From VXPQ01 sp965248175 (GTDB lineage: Bacteria; Bacteroidota; Rhodothermia; Rhodothermales; VXPQ01), in assembly GCA_965248175.1 (NCBI GenBank), contig OZ252093.1:2232001-2296000 (forward strand): a stretch of DNA of 64,000 nucleotides, read 5' to 3'. Position 1 is the first letter of the stretch, and each line of letters begins with the position of its first letter. The notes below the pieces were generated by a model. The model saw only the letters and a list, made by a program, of their open reading frames with translations. It searched no databases and was not told where the DNA came from. Both the position numbers and the translations under genes were made by a program. This document shows positions 26,701 to 35,459 of the stretch, in pieces.

Positions 26701-26915
26701 GAAATGGTTTTGAGGTAACGGACCGTATTTTGGTCGAGTACCGGACCACGGAGCGTTTGTCCGGGGTTATCCGCCGACACGGCGCCTGGATACGGAACGA
26801 GACACTGGCACTGGAGTTTAATGCAGCCCAAACACCGGAGGGAGATGTCGTTGATACCTTCCGGATCGGAGAAGAGATGCTCCATGTGGGTGTCCGCCGT
26901 ATCGAGAATTCATAA
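23730..26915 (+). CDS. ileS: Isoleucyl-tRNA synthetase (type 2 / long form)
   Basis: A 1,061-residue class I synthetase that charges tRNA-Ile. The HIGH signature appears as GIHH in PPTANGRPGIHHVMART, and KMSKS is intact in GEKMSKSRGN (about 605-614). The editing-domain WTTTPWTL is present. Length and the GRPGIHH context are those of the type 2, eukaryote-like IleRS found in many Bacteroidota. That type lacks the C-terminal zinc finger of the E. coli enzyme and is known to include mupirocin-insensitive forms. Resistance here is inference only. Confidence 0.95.
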   Translation: MPRFEEVKRFDHAALEREVLAWWEQRRIFEKSVRERANRKAFTFYEGPPTANGRPGIHHVMARTIKDVFCRYKTMKGFYVERKAGWDTHGLPVEIEVEKALGLVGREDIERYGVGKYNEKCRESVLRYKEVWDDLTRKMGYWVDLDHPYVTFENRYIETEWWLLKKIYEKGLLYKGHKIQWYSPGSGTVLSSHEVSLGYEKVQDPSVYVRFPVRDEENTAFLAWTTTPWTLISNTALAVGAGIEYVKVRLENPSGGGECLILAEERLDVLNAGYEITQRFQGKDLVGMTYTPVFPYFLDEGSKQGAWRVVEADFVSTEDGTGIVHLAPAFGADDHAIGQKEGLPLFNPVDAEGRFTDQIPLLSGQWFKEADKPIIRDLRDRGMLYKQETHLHNYPHDWRKGTPLMNYPVESWFVRTTAIKDRMIALNDTINWQPSAMGTGRFGEWLKNNVDWALSRRRYWGTPLPIWQSDKEGSDYVEVIGSMAELREKCGDQLPEKDKNVDLHRPFVDTLTWRAPDGGTMRRVPEVIDAWFDSGSMPFAQWHYPFENREKFERHFPADFIAEGLDQTRGWFYTMHVLAAAVMDSVAYENVVVNGLILDENGEKMSKSRGNVVDPFETIARYGADTVRWYMMSNSPPWENIKFSERGLGDTHRKFFGTLENVYTFFATYANIDGFAYEEGRIPVNERPELDRWIVSLLHSTVRKVDDAYHTYDPTRAARGIERFVEELSNWYIRRSRRRFWKEADTSGDKEAAHQTVHECLVTISAMMAPIAPFFSDWLHHALEAGTGTEGCESVHLAFFPKPVEDEIDQDLERRMALARTISSIALSMRNRSEINVRQPLPRILVVTGEHVSESDIEQARTIILDEINVRAIEYIPGSSGIVKRSARPDFKRLGPRLGKWMKPVNKAVRALDDEQISRYVQEGTITIEVDDQRIELGAGDIEVTSEEVAGWLVGQENDITVALDTTRTEELVAEGQAREIVNRMQNLRKGNGFEVTDRILVEYRTTERLSGVIRRHGAWIRNETLALEFNAAQTPEGDVVDTFRIGEEMLHVGVRRIENS

Positions 26916-26945
26916 CAAAACAAACACGGTTCGGTATATCCAGGA

Positions 26946-27449
26946 ATGGAGAAAGCCGTCGGGGAATGCTCCCCGCAGTGTACTTTGGGCATGGCTGTAA
27001 GAAGATCATCTCGTAAAAGACCGGCGTCGGCGACCAGCAATGAAGAAGCGGGTCCCACGCAAGCTAAAGCCCGAACGAACACGTCGTTTTCGGACAAAGA
27101 TTTCGATCATTTCAAGCAAATCATCCTGTCGCGGCGCCTGGAAGCTGTTGAGGACATCGATCGAATGCGCATTCAATTGGACGATGTGAGAGAGCAGGCC
27201 GAAAACGATACCGCGTACAGCTTTCACATGGCCGATGCGGGAACCGACGCCATGGAACGCGAAAAGCTGTATCTGATGATGGCGCGTCAGAAGAAATACG
27301 TGGGATACCTTGATCGCGCGCTGGAGCGCATCAGGAACAGAACCTACGGGATATGCAGGGTGACCGGCAAAGCCATCTCCAGGGAACGCCTGGAGGTCGT
27401 ACCGCACACGGAGATGTCGATAGAGGCCAAGGCAAAGCAAAAGAGGTAG
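26946..27449 (+). CDS. DksA/TraR-family protein with degenerate zinc finger
   Basis: A 167-residue protein. After a basic, low-complexity N-terminus (1-45) comes a coiled coil (about 50-110) and a DksA-like finger region, YGICRVTGKAISRERLEVVP (about 133-152). Only one of the four zinc-ligand cysteines remains: the second, third and fourth are Thr, Pro/His-region and Glu/Ala. The family binds RNA polymerase through its secondary channel. This Cys-poor version is the usual form in Bacteroidota. A start at the Met of MAVRRSSRK (26991) is possible. Confidence 0.82.
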   Translation: MEKAVGECSPQCTLGMAVRRSSRKRPASATSNEEAGPTQAKARTNTSFSDKDFDHFKQIILSRRLEAVEDIDRMRIQLDDVREQAENDTAYSFHMADAGTDAMEREKLYLMMARQKKYVGYLDRALERIRNRTYGICRVTGKAISRERLEVVPHTEMSIEAKAKQKR

Positions 27450-27483
27450 GCCTGATACCGGGTAGCGGTCCAGATATACGATT

Positions 27484-28098
27484 ATGATACGCGTCCTCTG
27501 GATTTCCGGCCTTGTCATCCTGTTTGACCAGTCAACCAAACTGCTTGTGCTGCGCACGATGTATCGCGGCCAGCAGATTCCTGTTCTTGGCGACTGGTTA
27601 AAACTCACGTTCACAGAGAATCCTGGTATGGCGTTCGGTATTACGCCGGGGCCAACACCTCTCGTGACCGTGTTTTCTATGTTGGCGACGGTTCTGATCG
27701 TATTCTATCTCTACCGCGTCCGTCACGATTACTACCTGTATCGGGCAAGCCTGGCGCTTATTCTGGGTGGCGCTGTCGGCAACATTGTTGATCGCGTTTT
27801 CTACGGGGATACGCTGCTGTTCGGCAAAGTGGTTGATTTTATTCACGTGAACCTATGGAGTGGATTCCTGCCCGAATCCATACCCTTTATCGGCGGCATG
27901 TATATTTCGCTGTTTCCGATATGGAATGTGGCCGACATGGCTATCGTATGTGGGGTGACTGGTATTATTGTCCTACACAAGAAATGCACCCGGTACGCCC
28001 GAGAACGGGAAGAAGGCGAAGCGGTGAGAGACGGTATGGAAGAAACGACCGAGACCCCGGAAGCGGTCCTCGAGCACGGCGTTTCCATCAAGGAATAG
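27484..28098 (+). CDS. lspA: Lipoprotein signal peptidase (signal peptidase II)
   Basis: A 204-residue inner-membrane aspartyl protease that removes the signal peptide of prolipoproteins. It has four membrane helices and the conserved blocks FTENPGMAFG (about 43-52), GGAVGNIVDRV (about 95-105), VVDFI with catalytic Asp118, and WNVADM with catalytic Asp151. The C-terminal 35 residues are an acidic extension beyond the family core. It lies between the DksA-like gene and lepA. Confidence 0.95.
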   Translation: MIRVLWISGLVILFDQSTKLLVLRTMYRGQQIPVLGDWLKLTFTENPGMAFGITPGPTPLVTVFSMLATVLIVFYLYRVRHDYYLYRASLALILGGAVGNIVDRVFYGDTLLFGKVVDFIHVNLWSGFLPESIPFIGGMYISLFPIWNVADMAIVCGVTGIIVLHKKCTRYAREREEGEAVRDGMEETTETPEAVLEHGVSIKE

Positions 28099-28154
28099 TG
28101 CAACCGGAACTCGTCGGGATGATTCCCGAAGGTTCATTCTGACAGGGTACGTAC

Positions 28155-29963
<1,809 letters not shown>

Positions 29964-29984
29964 CAACCGGACGGGGTAAATTCG

Positions 29985-30776
29985 ATGAGGAGCATACGAA
30001 CCCTGGCGTTGCTGTGGCTATTGTTGCCGTCAGGAAGTGCGGTATGTCAATCGATCGAGCCAACCAAAACACTGCTCGAGATGTATCAGGACGCCCGCCT
30101 GCGCACAGAAGCACAAAACATCCTTTTGCGCCGGGGCCTGCGCGCCGTGCCATTGCCCCTGGAGCAGGTTCCCTGGGCAAGTGAGTCTATACGAGAACAG
30201 ATGGCTGCATTCCATGCGCTGCGGAATCCGACGTTACCTCCTCTGGTGAGTAGCGTGCATCTGACCCCCGCATCCGAAGCTGGCGTATTTGAAGAAGCAT
30301 TCCGGAACACGCATTGGACGTACCTCGGAAGCAACGAGCGCATACCCGTCGATACGATGCTGACGAAGGAACTAAGAGCCATGCTGGAAGCGTACTTTGG
30401 CGCGCCCACCAGCACCGTTGTGGAGCAGGTCGGCGCAGGAGAGGCTGCTCCGGAATATATCCAGTTCGAATACCGGTTCGTCCTGAACGACACCATTCCC
30501 CTGATTGTCGTGGATGTCAACGGCCCCTTCGAAAGGGGGGTGGTTACTATGACGGATCGGAAATACAGGGACCTTTTGCCAAAACTCAAACGCGCCCTGC
30601 TGCATCCTATGCTGGATGAAGCCGTACACGCACCCTACGCGGATTATTACTATATGAGCGCCCTGGAATCCTGGTTTTTAACCGGTTTCGACGGGGAACG
30701 CTTTTTCCTCGAAGGGATACCCCCGCCAGATATGGAACAAGGCCGCCCATCTTACGACATGGCGCCCGATCACTAA
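29985..30776 (+). CDS. Unrecognised secreted protein between lepA and lepB
   Basis: A 263-residue protein starting with a clear signal peptide (MRSIRTLALLWLLLPSGSAV, cleavage near CQS at about 20-22). The mature part has no cysteine and no motif I recognise. It is mixed alpha/beta, with a Tyr/Phe-rich C-terminal third (YADYYYMSALESWFLTGF, about 217-234) and a conserved-looking FEYRFVLNDTIPLIVVDVNGPF block. It is presumably periplasmic. It lies 21 bp after lepA and 28 bp before lepB, so it is very likely in their operon and could relate to protein export. That is inference from position only. Confidence 0.7.
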   Translation: MRSIRTLALLWLLLPSGSAVCQSIEPTKTLLEMYQDARLRTEAQNILLRRGLRAVPLPLEQVPWASESIREQMAAFHALRNPTLPPLVSSVHLTPASEAGVFEEAFRNTHWTYLGSNERIPVDTMLTKELRAMLEAYFGAPTSTVVEQVGAGEAAPEYIQFEYRFVLNDTIPLIVVDVNGPFERGVVTMTDRKYRDLLPKLKRALLHPMLDEAVHAPYADYYYMSALESWFLTGFDGERFFLEGIPPPDMEQGRPSYDMAPDH

Positions 30777-30804
30777 CGCAGGAATCAATCCAACGGATAC
30801 TATT

Positions 30805-31935
30805 TTGGCAGCATCTCCAACAGGCCGAAAAAAACGCCGCGTATCGAAAAACGACCGCTTGGCCCGCATGGCTTCCTCGCCGGCCGGTAAAAAGCGTTCT
30901 GACGAGGGACCCAAACGCAAAAGCGCCATCAGGGAATGGACGGATGCATTCGTATTCATCCTTGTGGTCATGCTGATCGTGAGAACGCTCCTTTTCGATC
31001 TTTTCAGGATTCCTACGCCCTCCATGGAGAAGAGCCTGCTTGTCGGGGATTACCTCTTCGTCTCGAAAATACACTACGGCACGCGGACGCCCATGACGCT
31101 CGGCATTCCCTTCACGCCTGTCTACATAAAGGATTTTCGCTTGCCCAATACCCGGTTTCCCGGCTTCGCCAAGGTAAAACGAGGAGACGCCATCGTATTC
31201 AATTTTCCCCCGGATGACCACCCAATAGATCGCAAGACACACTATATCAAGCGTGTGGTAGGAATGCCGGGAGAGGCCCTGGAGGTCATCGATAAGGTGG
31301 TCCATGTCGATGGCGGCGCACTACCCCTGCACAAGAATATGCAGCAGTATTGGGATGTGCACAAAAATGACCCGCGCATGCATCTTTCCGGTGCTGCACT
31401 CCGGGAACTGGGAGTATCGGAGTTTCAGGCGATGTCGGACATGAGTGTGGTCCGGATACAGGCTACCAGTGAGGCCGCGGAAACCATAGCAGGATGGTCA
31501 TGGATCGACCGCGTCGAGCCGTCCATTGTGCCGGACCGCGCCGGATACTACGATATGGCGATGTACCCCCCGGGACAAGGGTATACGCCCGATAATTTTG
31601 GACCGGTAACCATTCCCGCCGAGGGGGTCGCCATTACGCTGACGGATGATAACTGGGGTATGTATGCGCCTGCCATTTCCCGGTACGAGGGGCTTGCAGT
31701 CCGACAGACGAACGATGGCGCCTTTGAGGTGGATGGGCAACCGGTTACCTCGTATACATTCCGACAGGATTATTATTTCGTGATGGGGGATAACAGGGAC
31801 AATTCGGAAGACAGCCGTTTCTGGGGCTTCGTACCCATGGATCACATCGTGGGTAAGGCCGTGCTGATCTATTTTTCCTGGAATGGGGACACGATGCTAC
31901 CCCGCTTCGGAAGACTCTTCAGTTTCATCGATTAG
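30805..31935 (+). CDS. lepB: Signal peptidase I
   Basis: A 376-residue membrane-anchored serine protease that cleaves Sec/Tat signal peptides. After a basic N-terminus comes one membrane helix (about 48-66), then box B with the catalytic Ser in RIPTPSMEKSLLVGD (about 68-82). The catalytic Lys lies in HYIKRVVGMPGE (about 147-158), and box E is MGDNRDNSEDSRFWG. Between the last two lies an insertion of about 170 residues, typical of Bacteroidota LepB. The start appears to be TTG at 30805; an ATG at 30868 is an alternative. The 3' end overlaps the convergent transpeptidase gene by 39 bp. Confidence 0.93.
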   Translation: MAASPTGRKKRRVSKNDRLARMASSPAGKKRSDEGPKRKSAIREWTDAFVFILVVMLIVRTLLFDLFRIPTPSMEKSLLVGDYLFVSKIHYGTRTPMTLGIPFTPVYIKDFRLPNTRFPGFAKVKRGDAIVFNFPPDDHPIDRKTHYIKRVVGMPGEALEVIDKVVHVDGGALPLHKNMQQYWDVHKNDPRMHLSGAALRELGVSEFQAMSDMSVVRIQATSEAAETIAGWSWIDRVEPSIVPDRAGYYDMAMYPPGQGYTPDNFGPVTIPAEGVAITLTDDNWGMYAPAISRYEGLAVRQTNDGAFEVDGQPVTSYTFRQDYYFVMGDNRDNSEDSRFWGFVPMDHIVGKAVLIYFSWNGDTMLPRFGRLFSFID

Positions 31936-32904
31936 CGATGGCCCCGGTCCGGTTTCTTCGGATCGCAGCCTGTCGAAACGTTTCTGCTGGTCTGTGCCCG
32001 GCGGCACATCGTACGGATGGTCCGGCAATTCAATGCGCCTTAGCACCGGAGTTTCTCCGGCCAGGAACGGAACGGGAGCGTCTTCAGGATCTTGTCCGAT
32101 GACAAGCACCGTGGTTCCCTGCTTGATGATGCGGCGGCCTTCAGATCCGGGATCGACCCGGCCGTTGTCCACTTGCCAGGGATTAGCCCACTCGTAGATC
32201 CATTTCGCGTCGGTCTCTACCAGCCGAACGCACCCGTGACTGGTAGGGCCGCCTGTCGGCATGGGATACTGGTGAACGTGTATCCCCCGGGGATTATGAA
32301 AATTAAATACCCAGTACATTTCCCAGCGTTCGCCAGGCGGACTCAGCGTGGATATACGGTACTCGGTTTTCCAGTTGAAGTTGAAACGACCTTGCGGGGT
32401 CGGACTTGACGGAGTTCCCGTATTGACGATACCCCACCTCACCAGGTCGCCATGTTCATAAGCGGCCCAGGCCTGTATCGTTTTGTGGATGACGAATAGT
32501 TTGTCGAATTCCCTTGCCCCCGAATACTGCAACGGAAACGGAGCATAGGCCCGAAAATCTGTCTCGAATTGTCGGGGAACGACCAGGGTATCACCGATCT
32601 GTACGGTACCCATCAGCCGGCGATTCAGAAGTTCAACCAGTTTGGAGCGGGCATGGCCCCGCTTTGCGTCCCCCTGGCCCATGATTTTGTAAAAACTGTT
32701 GCGGGCAAGAACAGTGCTCCCCCTACCGTCGCCCAGTACAAAATAATCGTACTCGACCTCCGGAAGTTCAGCCACTTTCTCGACGCGGTACTTCTCCAGC
32801 ACGTCTTCAATGTCCTGCTGGTTAATGTAGGACTGTGCTGAGACAGCATGGCTCCCCGCCATGAGCAGGAGCACACCAAGGAGTCGTTTATGGACAGAGG
32901 CCAT
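31897..32904 (-). CDS. L,D-transpeptidase (YkuD family)
   Basis: An exported 335-residue YkuD-domain enzyme, which cross-links peptidoglycan or attaches proteins to it through a Cys nucleophile. The start at 32904 gives a compact signal peptide (MASVHKRLLGVLLLMAGSHA, cleavage near VSA-Q); an ATG 15 bp upstream is possible. The catalytic block HQYPMPTGGPTSHGCVRL is intact, with the His and Cys of SHGC (His228 and Cys230 counted from the upstream ATG). The N-terminal domain (about 30-130) ends with a LysM-like IGDTLVVP stretch. The C-terminal tail is acidic and Ser-rich. Confidence 0.92.
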   Translation of the reverse strand: MASVHKRLLGVLLLMAGSHAVSAQSYINQQDIEDVLEKYRVEKVAELPEVEYDYFVLGDGRGSTVLARNSFYKIMGQGDAKRGHARSKLVELLNRRLMGTVQIGDTLVVPRQFETDFRAYAPFPLQYSGAREFDKLFVIHKTIQAWAAYEHGDLVRWGIVNTGTPSSPTPQGRFNFNWKTEYRISTLSPPGERWEMYWVFNFHNPRGIHVHQYPMPTGGPTSHGCVRLVETDAKWIYEWANPWQVDNGRVDPGSEGRRIIKQGTTVLVIGQDPEDAPVPFLAGETPVLRRIELPDHPYDVPPGTDQQKRFDRLRSEETGPGPSLIDETEESSEAG

Positions 32905-32934
32905 TAGATCCAGGCACAACGTGCATAATAGTGT

Positions 32935-33975
32935 TCATCGATGCGATATGACGGGCGTCCCGTGCAGTTCGCGCAGGTGCTGAATGACCTCTGAGTGTCC
33001 AAGCACGATAAGAACATCCTGTGCCTGAATGGCATCCTGGGCGTTCGGATTGAACCGCATCTCCCGAGTGGCTCCATCTATGACCGCAATAACGATCAGG
33101 TCGAACTCTTGCCTGAAATGGCTTTGCGCCAGGGATTTGCCGATGATTTCGGCGTCTTCCCGTATCATTACCTCGTCCATCGCCCGGTCGAGTGATTCGG
33201 CATGAAATATCTCGTCCATGAACCGATCGACGTGTGGCCGCAGAATAACTTGCGCCATGCGCCTGGCGCCTATCTCGTCAGGCGCAATGGCTTTGTTTGC
33301 TCCGGCATGAAGAAGTTTTCGCTCATTTCTCCATGAGTTTGTGCGAGCAAGAATGAACAAGTCTTTCCGGATTTCGCGCGCCGTCAGGCTGACGAAAACA
33401 TTCGTACTGTCTTCGGGCGTCGCAAGGATCAGGCCCTTTGCCGATTTCAGTGCCGCCGCGTTCAGGGTTTTTTCGTCTTCGGCATCTCCTTCGATGAACG
33501 GAATCCCTTCCTCACGCAACAATTCGATCGTTTCTCCGGCCCGGTCGATAACGACAAACGATTCTCCCCCCTTGATCAGATCTTTGACAATACGTTTCCC
33601 GACCCGGCCGTATCCACAAATGATGTAATGGTTCTTCATGTGACCGATGTGCCTTTTCATATGGCTTTCCCTGAGATTGTGACCGATCAGCAGTACCTGC
33701 ACACCGCGGCTCCCGATGAAAACAAAGGCGCCGATGCCAAGAGCAGCAATAACGATCGTAAAAAACCGACCCGCCGTCGAAAGTTCGTGGAGCTCGCCAT
33801 ACCCTATGGTGGTCAAGGTGATGAACGTGAAATACAATCCATCTACCCAGCCCCATTCCTCAATAAGCATATAACCCACTGTGCCCGCAACGACAAGTAC
33901 GAGCAGGAAGAAAAAAACGACAATGATTTCCCGGACCGTAGCGTCAAGCCAGGAAAACGGGCTATGTGCAGCCAT
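32935..33975 (-). CDS. Potassium channel with RCK (TrkA-N/TrkA-C) domain
   Basis: A 346-residue two-helix potassium channel: TM1 (about 15-38), the pore with selectivity filter TIGYG (56-60), and TM2 (about 70-92). An RCK N-lobe with Rossmann motif ICGYGRVGKRIV (about 118-129) and a TrkA-C domain (about 255-340) follow. The architecture matches MthK/Kch-type ligand-gated channels, in which the RCK ring opens the gate on nucleotide or ion binding. It lies 15-30 bp upstream of the L,D-transpeptidase gene on the same strand. Confidence 0.92.
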   Translation of the reverse strand: MAAHSPFSWLDATVREIIVVFFFLLVLVVAGTVGYMLIEEWGWVDGLYFTFITLTTIGYGELHELSTAGRFFTIVIAALGIGAFVFIGSRGVQVLLIGHNLRESHMKRHIGHMKNHYIICGYGRVGKRIVKDLIKGGESFVVIDRAGETIELLREEGIPFIEGDAEDEKTLNAAALKSAKGLILATPEDSTNVFVSLTAREIRKDLFILARTNSWRNERKLLHAGANKAIAPDEIGARRMAQVILRPHVDRFMDEIFHAESLDRAMDEVMIREDAEIIGKSLAQSHFRQEFDLIVIAVIDGATREMRFNPNAQDAIQAQDVLIVLGHSEVIQHLRELHGTPVISHR

Positions 33976-33993
33976 ACCAGAGCGGGGTGTCTA

Positions 33994-34515
33994 TCAAATA
34001 GTACACGGTAAAGAAAATGCGCGACGATGCCAGGTTGCGCCTGCGGGCTGTTCAAACCTGCCTGCCCTCATTTCCCCGAGCCGCTGCATGCCCGGATCGA
34101 ACACGGAGGTTTCCATATGTACCTCACCGGCGTCGACGCATGCTTTAAATTGCGCCCGGGATACGGAGCGGATAACCTCGTTGGCATCCCGGTAATGCAC
34201 CAGCAACGACGACAGCCATTCAATGCCCAGTTCGGCATGAGCCTTATCGAGCGCATGAACGGATGCATCGATGCCGCATCCGGAAATGTCTCCGCCCGGA
34301 ATATAGCCGGCTATTACAGCAAACCGGCTCTCCACCATGCCCGCACCGCTCGCTACGGGACGGCCATGTGACGCCCAGGAGGCACAGAACTCCTGCAGGA
34401 TTTCGATCACCCTGTTTTCTTCGAGTTCATTCAGGTCGCGATCCGCCGCGTATATCCAAATGCGCGCATCGTCGGGAAGATGGCTGAAGGGGTTGGGAAA
34501 AGAGCGTTCGGTCAT
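33994..34515 (-). CDS. Conserved small protein (Bacteroidota family often mislabelled ABC transporter ATPase)
   Basis: A 173-residue cytoplasmic protein with no Walker motifs. It resembles a family widespread in Bacteroidota through the RIWIYAADRDLNELEENRVIE start (about 18-38), the SWASHGRPV block, the CGIDASVH motif (about 79-86) and a WxSxLLVHYRD stretch. Databases often call this family an ABC transporter ATPase, but nothing in this sequence supports ATP binding. Function is unknown. It is divergent from the dehydrogenase gene and 18 bp upstream of the potassium channel gene. Confidence 0.7.
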   Translation of the reverse strand: MTERSFPNPFSHLPDDARIWIYAADRDLNELEENRVIEILQEFCASWASHGRPVASGAGMVESRFAVIAGYIPGGDISGCGIDASVHALDKAHAELGIEWLSSLLVHYRDANEVIRSVSRAQFKACVDAGEVHMETSVFDPGMQRLGEMRAGRFEQPAGATWHRRAFSLPCTI

Positions 34516-34644
34516 ATATGCATATGCGGATGTTGTATGTCTGTAACGTACATCTACGTTTTTATGCGGAACACGTTCGCCATAGCAGACTTTATGGCAA
34601 GCGGTTATTCAAAAAAGCCCCCATTACGCACAATACGCAGAAGC

Positions 34645-35421
34645 ATGGACCTCGAATTGGGAAACAAGGTTGCGATCGTTATGGGATCGAGCCGGGGCAT
34701 AGGGAAATATATTGCAAAACGTCTTGCGGCAGAAGGATGCCGTCTCACAATATGCGCCCGCGGCGGTGAGCACCTGCGGAAAACGGCAACGGAACTGGAG
34801 GAAGAGGGGGCGTCGGTGCTGGCATTGGAGGCAGATCTTTCCGGGAAAGATGTGCCGCAGGAAATTGTCGACCGGACCGTCGAGCGGTTCGGGCAACTGG
34901 ATATTTTAGTGAGCAATGTGGGGGGGAACCGCCGGAAGCCATTCGAGGACACTACAGACGACGATTGGGAAAACGTGCTCGACCTCAATCTCAGGGCACA
35001 TGTTCGATCAGGACGTGCCGTGGTCCCGCACATGAAGGCAGCGGGGGGAGGGGCCATCCTTTTTGTGGCGTCCATTTTTGGACGAGAAGCAGGAGGAGCC
35101 GGTCTCTCTATCTACAATGCCACGAAGTCAGCCCTGATAAGCACGGCAAAAATCATGGCGCTTGAACTGGCCCCCGCCGGCATCCGCGTGAACAGTATAG
35201 CGCCGGGATCCATCCGGTTTCCAGGGGGCAGCTGGGACCGGCGCGTCCGCGAACAACCGGAACAGATGAAGGCGTTCGTGGCGCAAAACCTTCCCGTCGG
35301 ACGCTTCGGAAAGGCAGAGGAGGTGGCGGACGTGGCAGCCTTTCTCGTTTCGGAACGGGCGAGTCTGGTGACAGGCGCCTGTCTGAATGTGGACGGGGGA
35401 CAGTCCCGGTCGCTCATCTAA
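34645..35421 (+). CDS. Short-chain dehydrogenase/reductase (FabG-like)
   Basis: A 258-residue classical SDR. I chose the ATG at 34645 (MDLELGNKVAIVMG) because upstream in-frame codons translate to non-family sequence. The cofactor motif is GSSRGIG (14-20), NVGG is the NNAG-equivalent (about 91-94), and the catalytic Ser143, Tyr157 and Lys161 are present. It ends with NVDGGQSRSLI. The sequence resembles 3-oxoacyl-ACP reductase-like oxidoreductases, but substrate is uncertain because no fatty-acid genes are adjacent. The 130-bp divergent region upstream is AT-rich and likely holds promoters. Confidence 0.88.
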   Translation: MDLELGNKVAIVMGSSRGIGKYIAKRLAAEGCRLTICARGGEHLRKTATELEEEGASVLALEADLSGKDVPQEIVDRTVERFGQLDILVSNVGGNRRKPFEDTTDDDWENVLDLNLRAHVRSGRAVVPHMKAAGGGAILFVASIFGREAGGAGLSIYNATKSALISTAKIMALELAPAGIRVNSIAPGSIRFPGGSWDRRVREQPEQMKAFVAQNLPVGRFGKAEEVADVAAFLVSERASLVTGACLNVDGGQSRSLI

Positions 35422-35428
35422 AACATAC

Positions 35429-35455
35429 CGTCCCGGGTGCTATCCTGACGGGACG
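35429..35455. terminator. Hairpin between convergent genes
   Basis: CGTCCCG (35429-35435) and CGGGACG (35449-35455) pair perfectly around a 13-base loop, located between the stop codons of the dehydrogenase and the minus-strand YjbQ-like gene. No clear T-tract is seen. Confidence 0.4.
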
Positions 35456-35459
35456 CACA

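Noticed and set aside
34516..34644. In-frame upstream extension of the dehydrogenase (ATG at 34480)
   Set aside because: The extra 55 residues overlap the divergent gene and are not SDR-like; the ATG at 34645 gives the normal N-terminus.
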